From assembly GCF_019039035.1 (NCBI RefSeq), contig NZ_JAHNZT010000022.1, positions 62,001 through 126,000 of the forward strand: 64,000 bases of DNA, in the 5' to 3' direction. Positions 18,646 through 26,871 of this stretch are shown here, piece by piece. How positions within the stretch are numbered: the first letter of the stretch is position 1; each line of letters opens with the position of its first letter. Source of the stretch: Citreicoccus inhibens (lineage in GTDB: Bacteria > Myxococcota > Myxococcia > Myxococcales > Myxococcaceae). The notes beneath the pieces were generated by a model. The model made no database searches and was not told where the DNA came from. It saw only the letters and a program-made list of their open reading frames with translations. The position numbers and the translations under genes are program-made.

Positions 18646-19692
18646 ATGCGCGTCCGAACGCGGTTCCGAGGCGTCTGCTCCCTGCTCGCGGTTCTCCTGC
18701 TCGCAGCGTGCCGCATTGAATCCGCGGCGCCAGCGAGCGGGGGACCCGTGGCATCGGCGGAGAGCGTGATGGGCGACGTGTGGGTCTACACGTCGATGTA
18801 CCAGCACGTGCTGGACGCGCTGGCACCCCTGTTGGCTCAGCGACTGCCGGGCGTGAAGGTGCACTGGTATCAGGCGGGCAGCGAGAAGGTGGCCAGCCGG
18901 CTGGAGGCGGAGCGTCTGGCTGGGGCCGTGCGCGCGGACGTGTTGCTGACGTCCGATCCGTTCCTGTATGAGCGACTCGCTCGGGAGGGTGCCTTCCTTC
19001 GGTACGCCTCGCCGAACGTCCTGCGCGTTCCTCGAACACTGCTCGACCTGGACGCGCGCTATGCAGCGGCCCGGGTGTCCACCATGGTGCTCGTCCATCG
19101 CGAGGACTCGGTGCCCCCGCCGACCTCCTTCGCGGCGCTGGCGAGGGGGCCGTGGTCGGGCCGCGCCGCGATTGGAGATCCACTCACCTCTGGGACGGCC
19201 TACACCTGGGTGGTGTTCCTGAGGTCTCGGTATGGCGAGGGGTTCTTCTCGGCGCTGCGGGCGCGCGGAGCACTCGTGGCTGGCGGGAACGCGGCCGTGT
19301 TGCAGAAGGTCGAGAGCGGCGAGGTGGACGTGGGGGTCGTCCTGCTGGAGAACGCGCTCGCGGCCAAGGGGCGTGGGAGTCCCCTCGCGGTGACCTGGCC
19401 CGAGGATGGCGCGGTCGTCATCCCGGGCCCGGTGGCCATCTTCCAATCGACGCGCAATCCCGTGGCCGCGCGCGCCCTGGTGGACCTCCTGCTGTCGCCC
19501 GAAGGGCAGCGCATCATCGTGGAGCGCGGAGACATGCACGGCGTGGATCCACGCTTGGAGGGGCCGCGAGGCGAGGCTGGCGTGGAAGCGCTGCTCAGCC
19601 GCTCGCAGCCGTGGACGCCCGAGTTGTTGGAGTTGGGCTTGTCGCGAGGGACGACCATCAAGGCGGCCTTCAGTGAGGCGTTCGCCCGATGA
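18646..19692 (+). CDS. Iron(III)-type ABC transporter substrate-binding lipoprotein
   Basis: This 348-residue extracellular solute-binding protein begins with a lipoprotein signal (LLAVLLLAAC, lipidated Cys22). The fold starts with VWVYTSMYQHVLDALAPLLAQRLPGVKVHWYQAGSEKVASRLEAE and continues with ADVLLTSDPFLYERLAREGAFLRYASP, a pattern seen in the FbpA/Fut and 2-aminoethylphosphonate binding families. An iron(III) or phosphonate ligand is therefore possible; the sequence does not decide. I chose the ATG at 18646 rather than the GTG at 18622 because the signal peptide starts there. The stop overlaps the permease ATG (ATGA). Confidence 0.85.
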   Translation: MRVRTRFRGVCSLLAVLLLAACRIESAAPASGGPVASAESVMGDVWVYTSMYQHVLDALAPLLAQRLPGVKVHWYQAGSEKVASRLEAERLAGAVRADVLLTSDPFLYERLAREGAFLRYASPNVLRVPRTLLDLDARYAAARVSTMVLVHREDSVPPPTSFAALARGPWSGRAAIGDPLTSGTAYTWVVFLRSRYGEGFFSALRARGALVAGGNAAVLQKVESGEVDVGVVLLENALAAKGRGSPLAVTWPEDGAVVIPGPVAIFQSTRNPVAARALVDLLLSPEGQRIIVERGDMHGVDPRLEGPRGEAGVEALLSRSQPWTPELLELGLSRGTTIKAAFSEAFAR

Positions 19693-21350
19693 TCCGCGAC
19701 GGAGCCTGGGGCGCGCGATTCGGCCTGAGCGCGTGGCTGGTGCCGGTGCTGTTCTTCGGCGTAGGGCCGCTGGGCGTGTTGTGGGTCCGCGGCCTGGAGT
19801 TCCTCGTCACTCGCTCGGATACGGCCTGGAGCGGCGAGTGGGGTGCATTGTCGAACACGATCGTGATCTCGACAGGCGCGAGTCTGCTGGCGCTCGGCTT
19901 GGGAGCGCCTCTGGCGTTGCTGCTGTTCCGCACGGACCTGCCGTTCCGGCGGGTGTTTGGTGTCCTCTTCACGCTGCCTTCGGCGATTCCCGCGTTCATC
20001 TGGGGCATGGGCTGGCTGTCGCTCGCGAGCCCTCGCGCGGGCTATCTCAATCGGTTGTGGGGGACGGGCCCATTCGACATCTACGGAGTCGGAGGCATCG
20101 CTTTCGTGGAGGGGCTCTCCGGCTTGCCCTTCGTCCTGCTCGCGGGTGCCGCCGCGCTCCGGCGCATCGATCCCGCCCTGGAGGAGGCAGCTCGCGTGTG
20201 CGGGGCGTCTCCGTTCCGCGCGCTGACGACGGCGACGCTGCCCTTGATGCTCCCCTCGGTGCTCTCCGGCGCGGTCATGGTTTTTCTCCTGACGGCTTCG
20301 TCGTTTGGCGTGCCCTATCTGCTTGGTGTCTCTGCTTCGCCTCCGACGCGGGTGTTGACCACTCGGATCTACGAATTGGTGTTGATGGGCGGCGCGGAGG
20401 GGCTTCCCCGTGCCATGGCGCTGGCCACGTTGTTGCTGGGACTGACGCCCATCGCGCTGGGCGTGATGCGGTGGTTGGGGCGCGGCGGACGCGTGCGGCT
20501 GGGCGCGGGCAAGGGCCTGTCGCCTCGACCCATGGCGCTCGGCAAGGCGCGCGGGCCTTGGGTCATCGCGGTGTCGCTCGTGTGCGCGGCCTGCATCGTG
20601 TTGCCGCTGGGCGCGTTGGTGCTCACGTCGCTCCAGCGGAGCTTTGGCGCGCCGCTGTCATGGGAGTCTCTGACCTTCACGCGCTGGGGGAGTGTGCTGG
20701 GGAGTGAGCGGGCGCGCGGGGCGCTGGCCAACAGCGTGGTGCTGGCGACCGGGGCCGGCGTGTTGGTGTGTGGCTTCGGTCTTTCCGCGGCCATGCTGCG
20801 CCGCAGTTCGCGCGGGATGGTGGAGGCGCTATCGGTGGGGCCATTCTCCGTCCCAGGGACGGTGCTGGCGCTGGCGCTGCTCGTGGCCTTCTCGCGAGAC
20901 TGGCGGTTCATCGCGTTCGAGCGAATCGCCTGGGTCCTCGCGCTGGCGCATACCCCGTGGCTGCTGCTCATCGCCTACGCGGTGAAGTACCTGGCGCTGG
21001 GGGAGCGCAACAGCTCCGAGGGGCTTGCGCAGCTCGACCTGTCGCTCGTCGAGGCGGCGCGGCTGAGCGGGGCAGGGCCGCTGCGCGCGTTCCGAGACGC
21101 GGCGCTGCCGGTGCTGAGGCCCGCGCTCATCTCGGCGTTCGTGCTCGCGTTCCTCACGTGTGCCTCGGAGATGACCATGTCGGTGCTGCTGGTGCCCGCG
21201 GGTTCGCAGGTGCTGGGCACGCTGCTGTTTGAACTTCAGAGCTACGACGACCCGGCCGCCGCGGCGGTGCTCGCCTGCGCGCTGGTCGTGCTCGTGTTGG
21301 TGGGGCGTGGCGTGCTCGCGCTCGGGCCTCGTTCGTCGGTGGAGGGGTGA
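19689..21350 (+). CDS. ABC transporter permease, duplicated BPD domain (FbpB-type)
   Basis: This 553-residue inner-membrane protein has two copies of the binding-protein-dependent permease domain in one chain, as in FbpB and ThiP. The EAA-like loops that contact the ATPase are EEAARVCGASPFRALTTATLPLMLPSVLSGA (first half) and VEAARLSGAGPLRAFRDAALPVLRPALISAF (second half). About 12 hydrophobic segments are present. It overlaps the binding protein upstream by ATGA and its TGA abuts the ATPase start, so the three genes form one importer operon. Confidence 0.9.
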   Translation: MIRDGAWGARFGLSAWLVPVLFFGVGPLGVLWVRGLEFLVTRSDTAWSGEWGALSNTIVISTGASLLALGLGAPLALLLFRTDLPFRRVFGVLFTLPSAIPAFIWGMGWLSLASPRAGYLNRLWGTGPFDIYGVGGIAFVEGLSGLPFVLLAGAAALRRIDPALEEAARVCGASPFRALTTATLPLMLPSVLSGAVMVFLLTASSFGVPYLLGVSASPPTRVLTTRIYELVLMGGAEGLPRAMALATLLLGLTPIALGVMRWLGRGGRVRLGAGKGLSPRPMALGKARGPWVIAVSLVCAACIVLPLGALVLTSLQRSFGAPLSWESLTFTRWGSVLGSERARGALANSVVLATGAGVLVCGFGLSAAMLRRSSRGMVEALSVGPFSVPGTVLALALLVAFSRDWRFIAFERIAWVLALAHTPWLLLIAYAVKYLALGERNSSEGLAQLDLSLVEAARLSGAGPLRAFRDAALPVLRPALISAFVLAFLTCASEMTMSVLLVPAGSQVLGTLLFELQSYDDPAAAAVLACALVVLVLVGRGVLALGPRSSVEG

Positions 21351-22387
21351 TGGCGACCATCGTGCTCGACGGCGTGGTGAAGGCCTATGGCAAGAACCCG
21401 GTGGTTCGCGGGTTGAGCCTGGAGGTTCACGAGGGCGAGCTGCTGTCGCTGCTCGGGCCCTCGGGTTGCGGCAAGACGACGACGCTGCGGATGCTCGCGG
21501 GCCTGGAGCACCCAGACCAGGGCACCATCGATATAGGTGGAACCCGGGTCGCCGGCCCCGGCGTTCGCGTGCCGCCGGAGCGACGTGGTCTGGGGATGGT
21601 GTTCCAGAGCTATGCCGTGTGGCCCAATCGCTCGGTCGAGGCGAACGTCGCCTATCCGTTGGCCCTGCGGCGGCTCGCGCGCAGCGAGATCTCCGAGCGC
21701 GTGCGGACCGCGCTGCGCTGGGTTCGCCTCGAAGCGTTCGCGGAGCGCATGCCGCACGAGCTATCGGGTGGTCAGCTTCAGCGGGTGGCCCTGGCGCGCG
21801 CGCTCGTCTCCAACCCGCGGGTGCTGTTGTTGGATGAGCCGCTCTCGAACCTGGACGCGGCCTTGCGCGAGGAGCTGCGCGCGGAGCTCGCCGCCCTCCG
21901 TGAGCGGCTCGGGACCACGCTCGTCTTCGTCACGCACGATCAGGCCGAAGCGCTCGCGTTGTCGGACCGCATCGCGGTGATGAATGGCGGCGTGTTGGAG
22001 CAGGTGGATGCGCCGGAGCGGCTCTACCACGCGCCGGCCTCGGCCTTCGTCGCGCGCTTCGTGGGCGGGGCGAACGTCCTCCCGGGTGTGGTGCGCGACG
22101 GCGTCTTCCACTGCGCGCAGTCCGAGGCGACCTTCGCGCTTCCCAACGAGGTGGCGCGCAGCGAAGGCCCCGCGACGCTGGTGCTTCGTCCGGAGGACCT
22201 GGAGCTGGGAACGGAGGGGACCCCGCTGCCCTTGGCCGCGCGGCTCTTCCTGGGGAACTCGGTGGAGTATCGCTTCGCGGTGGGCACCTCGCTTCTGCGA
22301 GTCGTGGCGCCTCCGATGGAGGGCGTCCGCACAGGACAGGTGCTGCGAATCCGCGCGCGGAGGGCGAGGGTGTTCGCCGCTCCGTGA
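21350..22387 (+). CDS. ABC transporter ATP-binding protein (FbpC/PotA-type)
   Basis: This 345-residue ATPase energises the importer. Walker A is GPSGCGKT (residues 36-43), the signature is LSGGQLQRVALARAL, Walker B is VLLLDEPLSNLDAALREELR, and the switch His is in VFVTHDQAEALALSDR. A C-terminal TOBE-like beta domain (about 240-345) is typical of the FbpC/MalK/PotA group. The ATG at 21350 shares one base with the permease TGA; a GTG one codon upstream is possible. It is the last gene of the operon. Confidence 0.92.
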   Translation: MATIVLDGVVKAYGKNPVVRGLSLEVHEGELLSLLGPSGCGKTTTLRMLAGLEHPDQGTIDIGGTRVAGPGVRVPPERRGLGMVFQSYAVWPNRSVEANVAYPLALRRLARSEISERVRTALRWVRLEAFAERMPHELSGGQLQRVALARALVSNPRVLLLDEPLSNLDAALREELRAELAALRERLGTTLVFVTHDQAEALALSDRIAVMNGGVLEQVDAPERLYHAPASAFVARFVGGANVLPGVVRDGVFHCAQSEATFALPNEVARSEGPATLVLRPEDLELGTEGTPLPLAARLFLGNSVEYRFAVGTSLLRVVAPPMEGVRTGQVLRIRARRARVFAAP

Positions 22388-22521
22388 CGCCCGCGGTGAT
22401 GGCGGTATTTCGCGGGCTTGAACCCCGCCTGTTGCCGCTTCGTTGCCATCCGGGGCCCCCTGTTTCTTTGGGGTTACAACGGTGTATGCTGGCGGACAAT
22501 TACGCTGACCATGGAACCCCC

Positions 22522-22594
22522 GGAGGGTCGTGGTCTGAGGCTTTTAAGACCCTCCGCCATGAGCGTGATCCTTCCGACGGAGGTGCGCCACCTC
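22522..22594 (+). promoter_or_regulatory. Structured 5' leader of the M4 protease gene
   Basis: Two hairpins can form between the ABC operon and the protease ATG. One has arms GGAGGGTC/GACCCTCC (22522-22529 and 22548-22555); the other is GAGGTG-CGC-CACCTC (22580-22594). A possible -10, TATGCT, lies near 22487 but no good -35 is apparent. The role is unknown; I do not match it to a known riboswitch. Confidence 0.35.
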
Positions 22595-22642
22595 GGGTGC
22601 CGACGGCGGGAGTTCCCCTGAACGCTGTGTGGAGTCAAATCC

Positions 22643-25600
22643 ATGTCCAAGCTGTGGCCCCGGTGGCCTCTGCTCCTCGCCGGCCTCTTCTCGGCGAGCT
22701 CATCCCTCGCGGCTGAGAAACTCACCCCTGTTGCTCCATCCACGTTGGCGCAGCTCCAGGTCCGGGAGCCCGCCCGTGTGGCGGAGTCTCTGGCCAACCT
22801 CAAAGCGCAAAGCCTCAAACTGGGGCTTGGCACGCGGGACGACTTCAAGCTGTCCAGTTCCAGCACGGACTCCTTTGGCCAGACGCACGCGCGCTTCGCG
22901 CAGACGTATCAGGGCGTACCCGTGTGGGGCGCCATGGCCATCACCCACCAGGGGCTGTCCTCGCGGGACATCCAGATCACCACCGAGGGCCTGCGCAAGG
23001 GCATCCGCCTGAACGTGGCGCCCACACTGGACGCGAAGGCCGCGGTGACGAAGGCCACCCAGGAACTGGCGCCCAAGGGCGAGTTCGGCGCCACGCCGAG
23101 TAGCGAACTCATCGTCTATCCCCAGACGCGGCTCGTGAACCGCTACCCCGGCAAGCCGCTCGCGAAGCAGAACGCGGCGGACTTCGATACGGAGGTCATT
23201 GGCTACCGGCTCTCGTACCATGTGCACACCGAGCTGGAGAACGCGAAGGACGGCGTCAAGCACACGGACTTCATCATCGACGCGCAGTCGGGCGAGGTGC
23301 TGAAGAAGTGGAACTCGCTCCAGACGGCCGCCGCCAAGGGCCTCGGCCACTCGCAGTACAGCGGTGATGTCTCGTTGGACGTCTTCCAGAACGCCGACGG
23401 GCTGTTTGAGCTGCGTGACTTCACGCGTACCGGCGGCGAGGGCATCCGGACCTACGACGTCAACCACGCTGAGGTGCAGAAGGGCGCCATTCCCACGCTG
23501 ACCCTCTACACGGACGAGGACAACGTCTGGGGCGACGGTCAGAACTACGTCATTGGCGCCAACAACACCCTGAGCGCCAACGGTCAGACGGCCGCCGTCA
23601 ACGCGCATTACGGCCTGCTGGCGACGTGGGACTTCTACAAGAAGATCTTCGGGCGCAACGGCGTGGACGGCGTGGGCTCCCCCACCTACAACCGGGTGCA
23701 CGCCAGCAATAAATACAACAACGCGTTCTGGAGTGACGGCTGCTTCTGCATGAGCTACGGCGACGGCTCGTACCCGGCGGCCGGCGGCTTCAAGTCGATG
23801 GGCGTGCTCGACGTGACGGGCCACGAGATGACCCACGGCGTGACCTCGCGCTCGGCTGGCCTCATCTATGACGGCGAGTCCGGCGGCCTCAACGAGGCCA
23901 GCTCGGACATCTTCGGCACCATGACGGAGTTCTGGGTGGCCAACGGCCGTGGCAGCACCATTGGTGATACCGGCGGCAACTGGCTCATGGCCGAGCAACT
24001 CAGCGACTTCCCGTTGCGCGTCATGTTCCGCCCGTCTCTGGATGGGTCGAGCGCGGACGCTTGGTACCCCGGCCTCGGCAACATCGACGTGCACTACAGC
24101 AGCGGCCCGATGAACCGCGCCTTCTACTTCCTGTCCCAGGGCGTGCAGCCGCTGGCTGTCAGCACCGACTTCTCCAGTACCTATCTGCCAGCAGGTATGC
24201 GGGGCATCGGCAACGACAAGGCGGCGGCCATCTGGTACCGCGCGCTCACCGTCTACATGTTCCCCGCGTCCAACTACATGTCGGCCCGCACCAGCGGTCT
24301 CCAGGCCGCGGCGGACCTCTTTGGCTCCCAGTCCAACGAGTACCGCGCGGTGCAGAATGCCTTCGCGGCCATCAACGTGGGCTACACCGCCGGGACGTAC
24401 GATGACCGCACGGCTCCCACCGTCGTCGCGAGCGTCGCTGGCAGCGCGCCTGACCTCCAGATGCAAGCGCAGGCCGACGACAATGTCGGCGTGGCCCACG
24501 TGGAGTTCTATGTCGACGGTGCCCTGGTGGGGAACGTCTACTCCCGGCCGTTCCAGGCCCCGCTGGACGCCACTTCGCTGTCCAACGGTTCGCACGGTCT
24601 GGTTGCAGTGGCATTCGACGCGGCCGGCAACTCCGCTGCGTCCGCTCCGGCGAGCTTCACCGTCGCCAACTCCTTCGATCAGCTCCTGATCGACCCGGGC
24701 TTCGAGCTGGGCCAGGGCTGGGTGGCGGACCCGCCGGGGGACATCAACTTCCCGGTCTCTTCTGGCCCGCGCTCCGGCCAGGGGTTTGTGTGGCTCAATG
24801 GCTGGGGTGAGACGCACGTCGACCGGCTGTGGCAGGACGTCACCATTCCCGCCGGCGTCACCAAGGCCGCACTGACCTTCTTCCTCAATCTCACCACCGA
24901 AGAGACGACGACCACCGCTGTCCGCGACACGCTGACGCTGCAGGTGCGGGACACCTCGGGCACGGTGTTGGGGACGGTGACGACGTGGTCCAATCTGAAC
25001 ACGACCCTCGGCTGGGTGCAGCAGAGCGCGGACCTGACGGCCTACGCGGGCCAGACGGTGCGCATCTTCCTGGAGGGCAGCGAGAACGCTTCGCTCGCCA
25101 CGAACTTCCAGCTCGATGACTTCTCGCTGCGCGTCAGCTACGCGGCGGATGCCGAGGTGCCCCGCGTGAAGGCCAGCGTGGTCTTCTCCGGTACGCGCGT
25201 GGGCTACCTCGCGGAGGTGGCCGACAACGGCTTCGTCAACGCGGTGGAGTTCCTCGTTGACGGCGTGTCCCTGGGCAACTCCGTCAAGTCGTTCATGCGG
25301 ATCGTCAACCTCTCCACGTTGACGGCGGGCGCGCACACGCTCGTTGCCCGGGCCACGGACGCGGACGGCAACGTGGGTGAGTCTCCCGCGGTGACGTTCT
25401 ACGTGGACACCACCGCCACCCAGCGCGTGCTCAACCCAAGCTTCGAGACCAGCACGAACTGGACGGTCGCGACGACCTTGTCGGGCTCGGCGGGCATACT
25501 CCCCCAAGCGTCCTTCGCGCACTCGGGCGCCCGCTTCTTCATCTTCTATACCAACGCGGGTCTGGCGCGGCACTCCGTGCGTCAGTCCGTGGCCATCCCG

Positions 25601-26863
25601 GCGAACTCGACCTCGGCCATCTTCAGCTTCTGGCTGCGCATCTACAACGGTGCGTTCACCGACACGCTGCCCCACCACACCTTCAGCCCGAAGGTGCGGG
25701 ACTCCGCTGGCACCGAGCTGGCGACGCTGAAGGTGCTCTCCAACGTGGATGACACCAACGCCGAGTACGTCCAGCACCGCTTCGACCTGACCGCTTACCG
25801 AGGCCAGACGGTGCAGTTGTTCTTCGACGTGGACCAGACGGCGGCCCCGCAGATTGCGGGCGAGAACACCCAGTTCTTCCTGGATGACGTCAACCTGGTC
25901 ACCTCGACCCAGGCGGATCTCCAGAGCCCCACGCTCTCCGCGGCGGTCGAGGGCAGCTACGGGACGGTGCAGCTCCGGGCCACGGTGAGCGACAACATCT
26001 GGACGTCCACCCTCGCGTTCGCGGTGGATGGCGCCCCGGTGACCTCGTTCACGGACGTCGAGGGGACCTACGCGGCAGCGTTCGACACGAAGAACCTGTC
26101 CAACGGTCCTCACCAGTTCAAGGCGACGGCCACGGACAAGGCGGGCAACACGACGGAGCGGACGGTGGACTTCACCGTGTACAACTCCACCGTCCAGGAT
26201 CAGGGCGCGCCGCACGTCACCGCCAGCGTGGAGGGCCTGTTCGAGACCTACACGATGCGGGCCGAGGCCACCGACGACACGGGCGTGACGTTCGTGGAGT
26301 TCTACGTGGACGGTGCTCTGCAGGGTCGGAGCACGTCTGCGCCGTACACGCTGCCGCTGTTCACGATTCCGCTGGCGCCCGGGGCTCACGTCCTCGAGGC
26401 GGTGGCGTATGACGCCTATGGCCACTGGTCCAAGGCGACCACTCCCTTCACGCTCCAGCCCGTCACGGTGGAGTTCGCGGAGGCGCAGCACGTGGTGCCG
26501 GTGGGGAGCTCCGTTGCCCTGCAGGCGAACGTGGCGAACGTGGTGAACACGGCGGTGACGTGGTCCGTGGCGGAGGGCCGCATCTGCGGCACCGTCAGCG
26601 AGGCCGGCGTCTACGCCGCTCCGGCGATCCGAGGTCTGTGCCACGTGTCCGCGGCGAGCGTCGTGGTACCGACGGCGAAGGCCGTGGCGACCGTCCGGGT
26701 CTACACGGGCGACATCAATGGCGACAACGTCGTGGACGGAGAGGACATGGGCCTGCTCGCGCAGGACTACGGCACCGACGGCTCCGAGGCGACGAACCTC
26801 GACGGCGTTGGCTCTGTGAACGACAGCGACATCACCCTCTTCGTCAGCCAGTTCGGACGGTAA
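22643..26863 (+). CDS. Secreted M4 (thermolysin-like) metalloprotease with Ig-like modules and C-terminal dockerin-like module
   Basis: This 1406-residue secreted protease has a signal peptide (about residues 1-23), an FTP/PepSY-like propeptide (to about 210) and an M4 catalytic domain. The zinc site is HEMTH (His394, Glu395, His398) with Glu418 in GGLNEASSDIFG, and the active-site His484 is in DVHYSSGPMN. After about residue 590 come Ig-like units with the pattern VEFYVDG...G.H.L...A.DAAGN, alternating with two jelly-roll-like modules that start DPGFELGQGWVAD and NPSFETSTNWTV. Another Ig-like unit (TWSVAEGRICGTVSEAGVYAAP) follows. Residues 1356-1406 are dockerin-like: GDINGDNVVDGEDMGLLAQDYG is a canonical calcium loop-helix and NLDGVGSVNDSDITLFVSQFG a weaker second copy. 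The next gene, 8 bases on, encodes a lipoprotein with a cohesin-like domain. Confidence 0.93.
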   Translation: MSKLWPRWPLLLAGLFSASSSLAAEKLTPVAPSTLAQLQVREPARVAESLANLKAQSLKLGLGTRDDFKLSSSSTDSFGQTHARFAQTYQGVPVWGAMAITHQGLSSRDIQITTEGLRKGIRLNVAPTLDAKAAVTKATQELAPKGEFGATPSSELIVYPQTRLVNRYPGKPLAKQNAADFDTEVIGYRLSYHVHTELENAKDGVKHTDFIIDAQSGEVLKKWNSLQTAAAKGLGHSQYSGDVSLDVFQNADGLFELRDFTRTGGEGIRTYDVNHAEVQKGAIPTLTLYTDEDNVWGDGQNYVIGANNTLSANGQTAAVNAHYGLLATWDFYKKIFGRNGVDGVGSPTYNRVHASNKYNNAFWSDGCFCMSYGDGSYPAAGGFKSMGVLDVTGHEMTHGVTSRSAGLIYDGESGGLNEASSDIFGTMTEFWVANGRGSTIGDTGGNWLMAEQLSDFPLRVMFRPSLDGSSADAWYPGLGNIDVHYSSGPMNRAFYFLSQGVQPLAVSTDFSSTYLPAGMRGIGNDKAAAIWYRALTVYMFPASNYMSARTSGLQAAADLFGSQSNEYRAVQNAFAAINVGYTAGTYDDRTAPTVVASVAGSAPDLQMQAQADDNVGVAHVEFYVDGALVGNVYSRPFQAPLDATSLSNGSHGLVAVAFDAAGNSAASAPASFTVANSFDQLLIDPGFELGQGWVADPPGDINFPVSSGPRSGQGFVWLNGWGETHVDRLWQDVTIPAGVTKAALTFFLNLTTEETTTTAVRDTLTLQVRDTSGTVLGTVTTWSNLNTTLGWVQQSADLTAYAGQTVRIFLEGSENASLATNFQLDDFSLRVSYAADAEVPRVKASVVFSGTRVGYLAEVADNGFVNAVEFLVDGVSLGNSVKSFMRIVNLSTLTAGAHTLVARATDADGNVGESPAVTFYVDTTATQRVLNPSFETSTNWTVATTLSGSAGILPQASFAHSGARFFIFYTNAGLARHSVRQSVAIPANSTSAIFSFWLRIYNGAFTDTLPHHTFSPKVRDSAGTELATLKVLSNVDDTNAEYVQHRFDLTAYRGQTVQLFFDVDQTAAPQIAGENTQFFLDDVNLVTSTQADLQSPTLSAAVEGSYGTVQLRATVSDNIWTSTLAFAVDGAPVTSFTDVEGTYAAAFDTKNLSNGPHQFKATATDKAGNTTERTVDFTVYNSTVQDQGAPHVTASVEGLFETYTMRAEATDDTGVTFVEFYVDGALQGRSTSAPYTLPLFTIPLAPGAHVLEAVAYDAYGHWSKATTPFTLQPVTVEFAEAQHVVPVGSSVALQANVANVVNTAVTWSVAEGRICGTVSEAGVYAAPAIRGLCHVSAASVVVPTAKAVATVRVYTGDINGDNVVDGEDMGLLAQDYGTDGSEATNLDGVGSVNDSDITLFVSQFGR

Positions 26864-26871
26864 TCCCCATG

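Noticed and set aside
22427-22642. A known riboswitch (for example c-di-GMP type) in the protease leader
   Set aside because: The hairpins are clear but the conserved GEMM core sequences are absent.
22700-26644. A 1314-residue open frame antisense to the M4 protease
   Set aside because: It is a high-GC shadow: composition is His/Arg/Gly-rich, no domain is recognisable, and the sense strand encodes clear M4 motifs.
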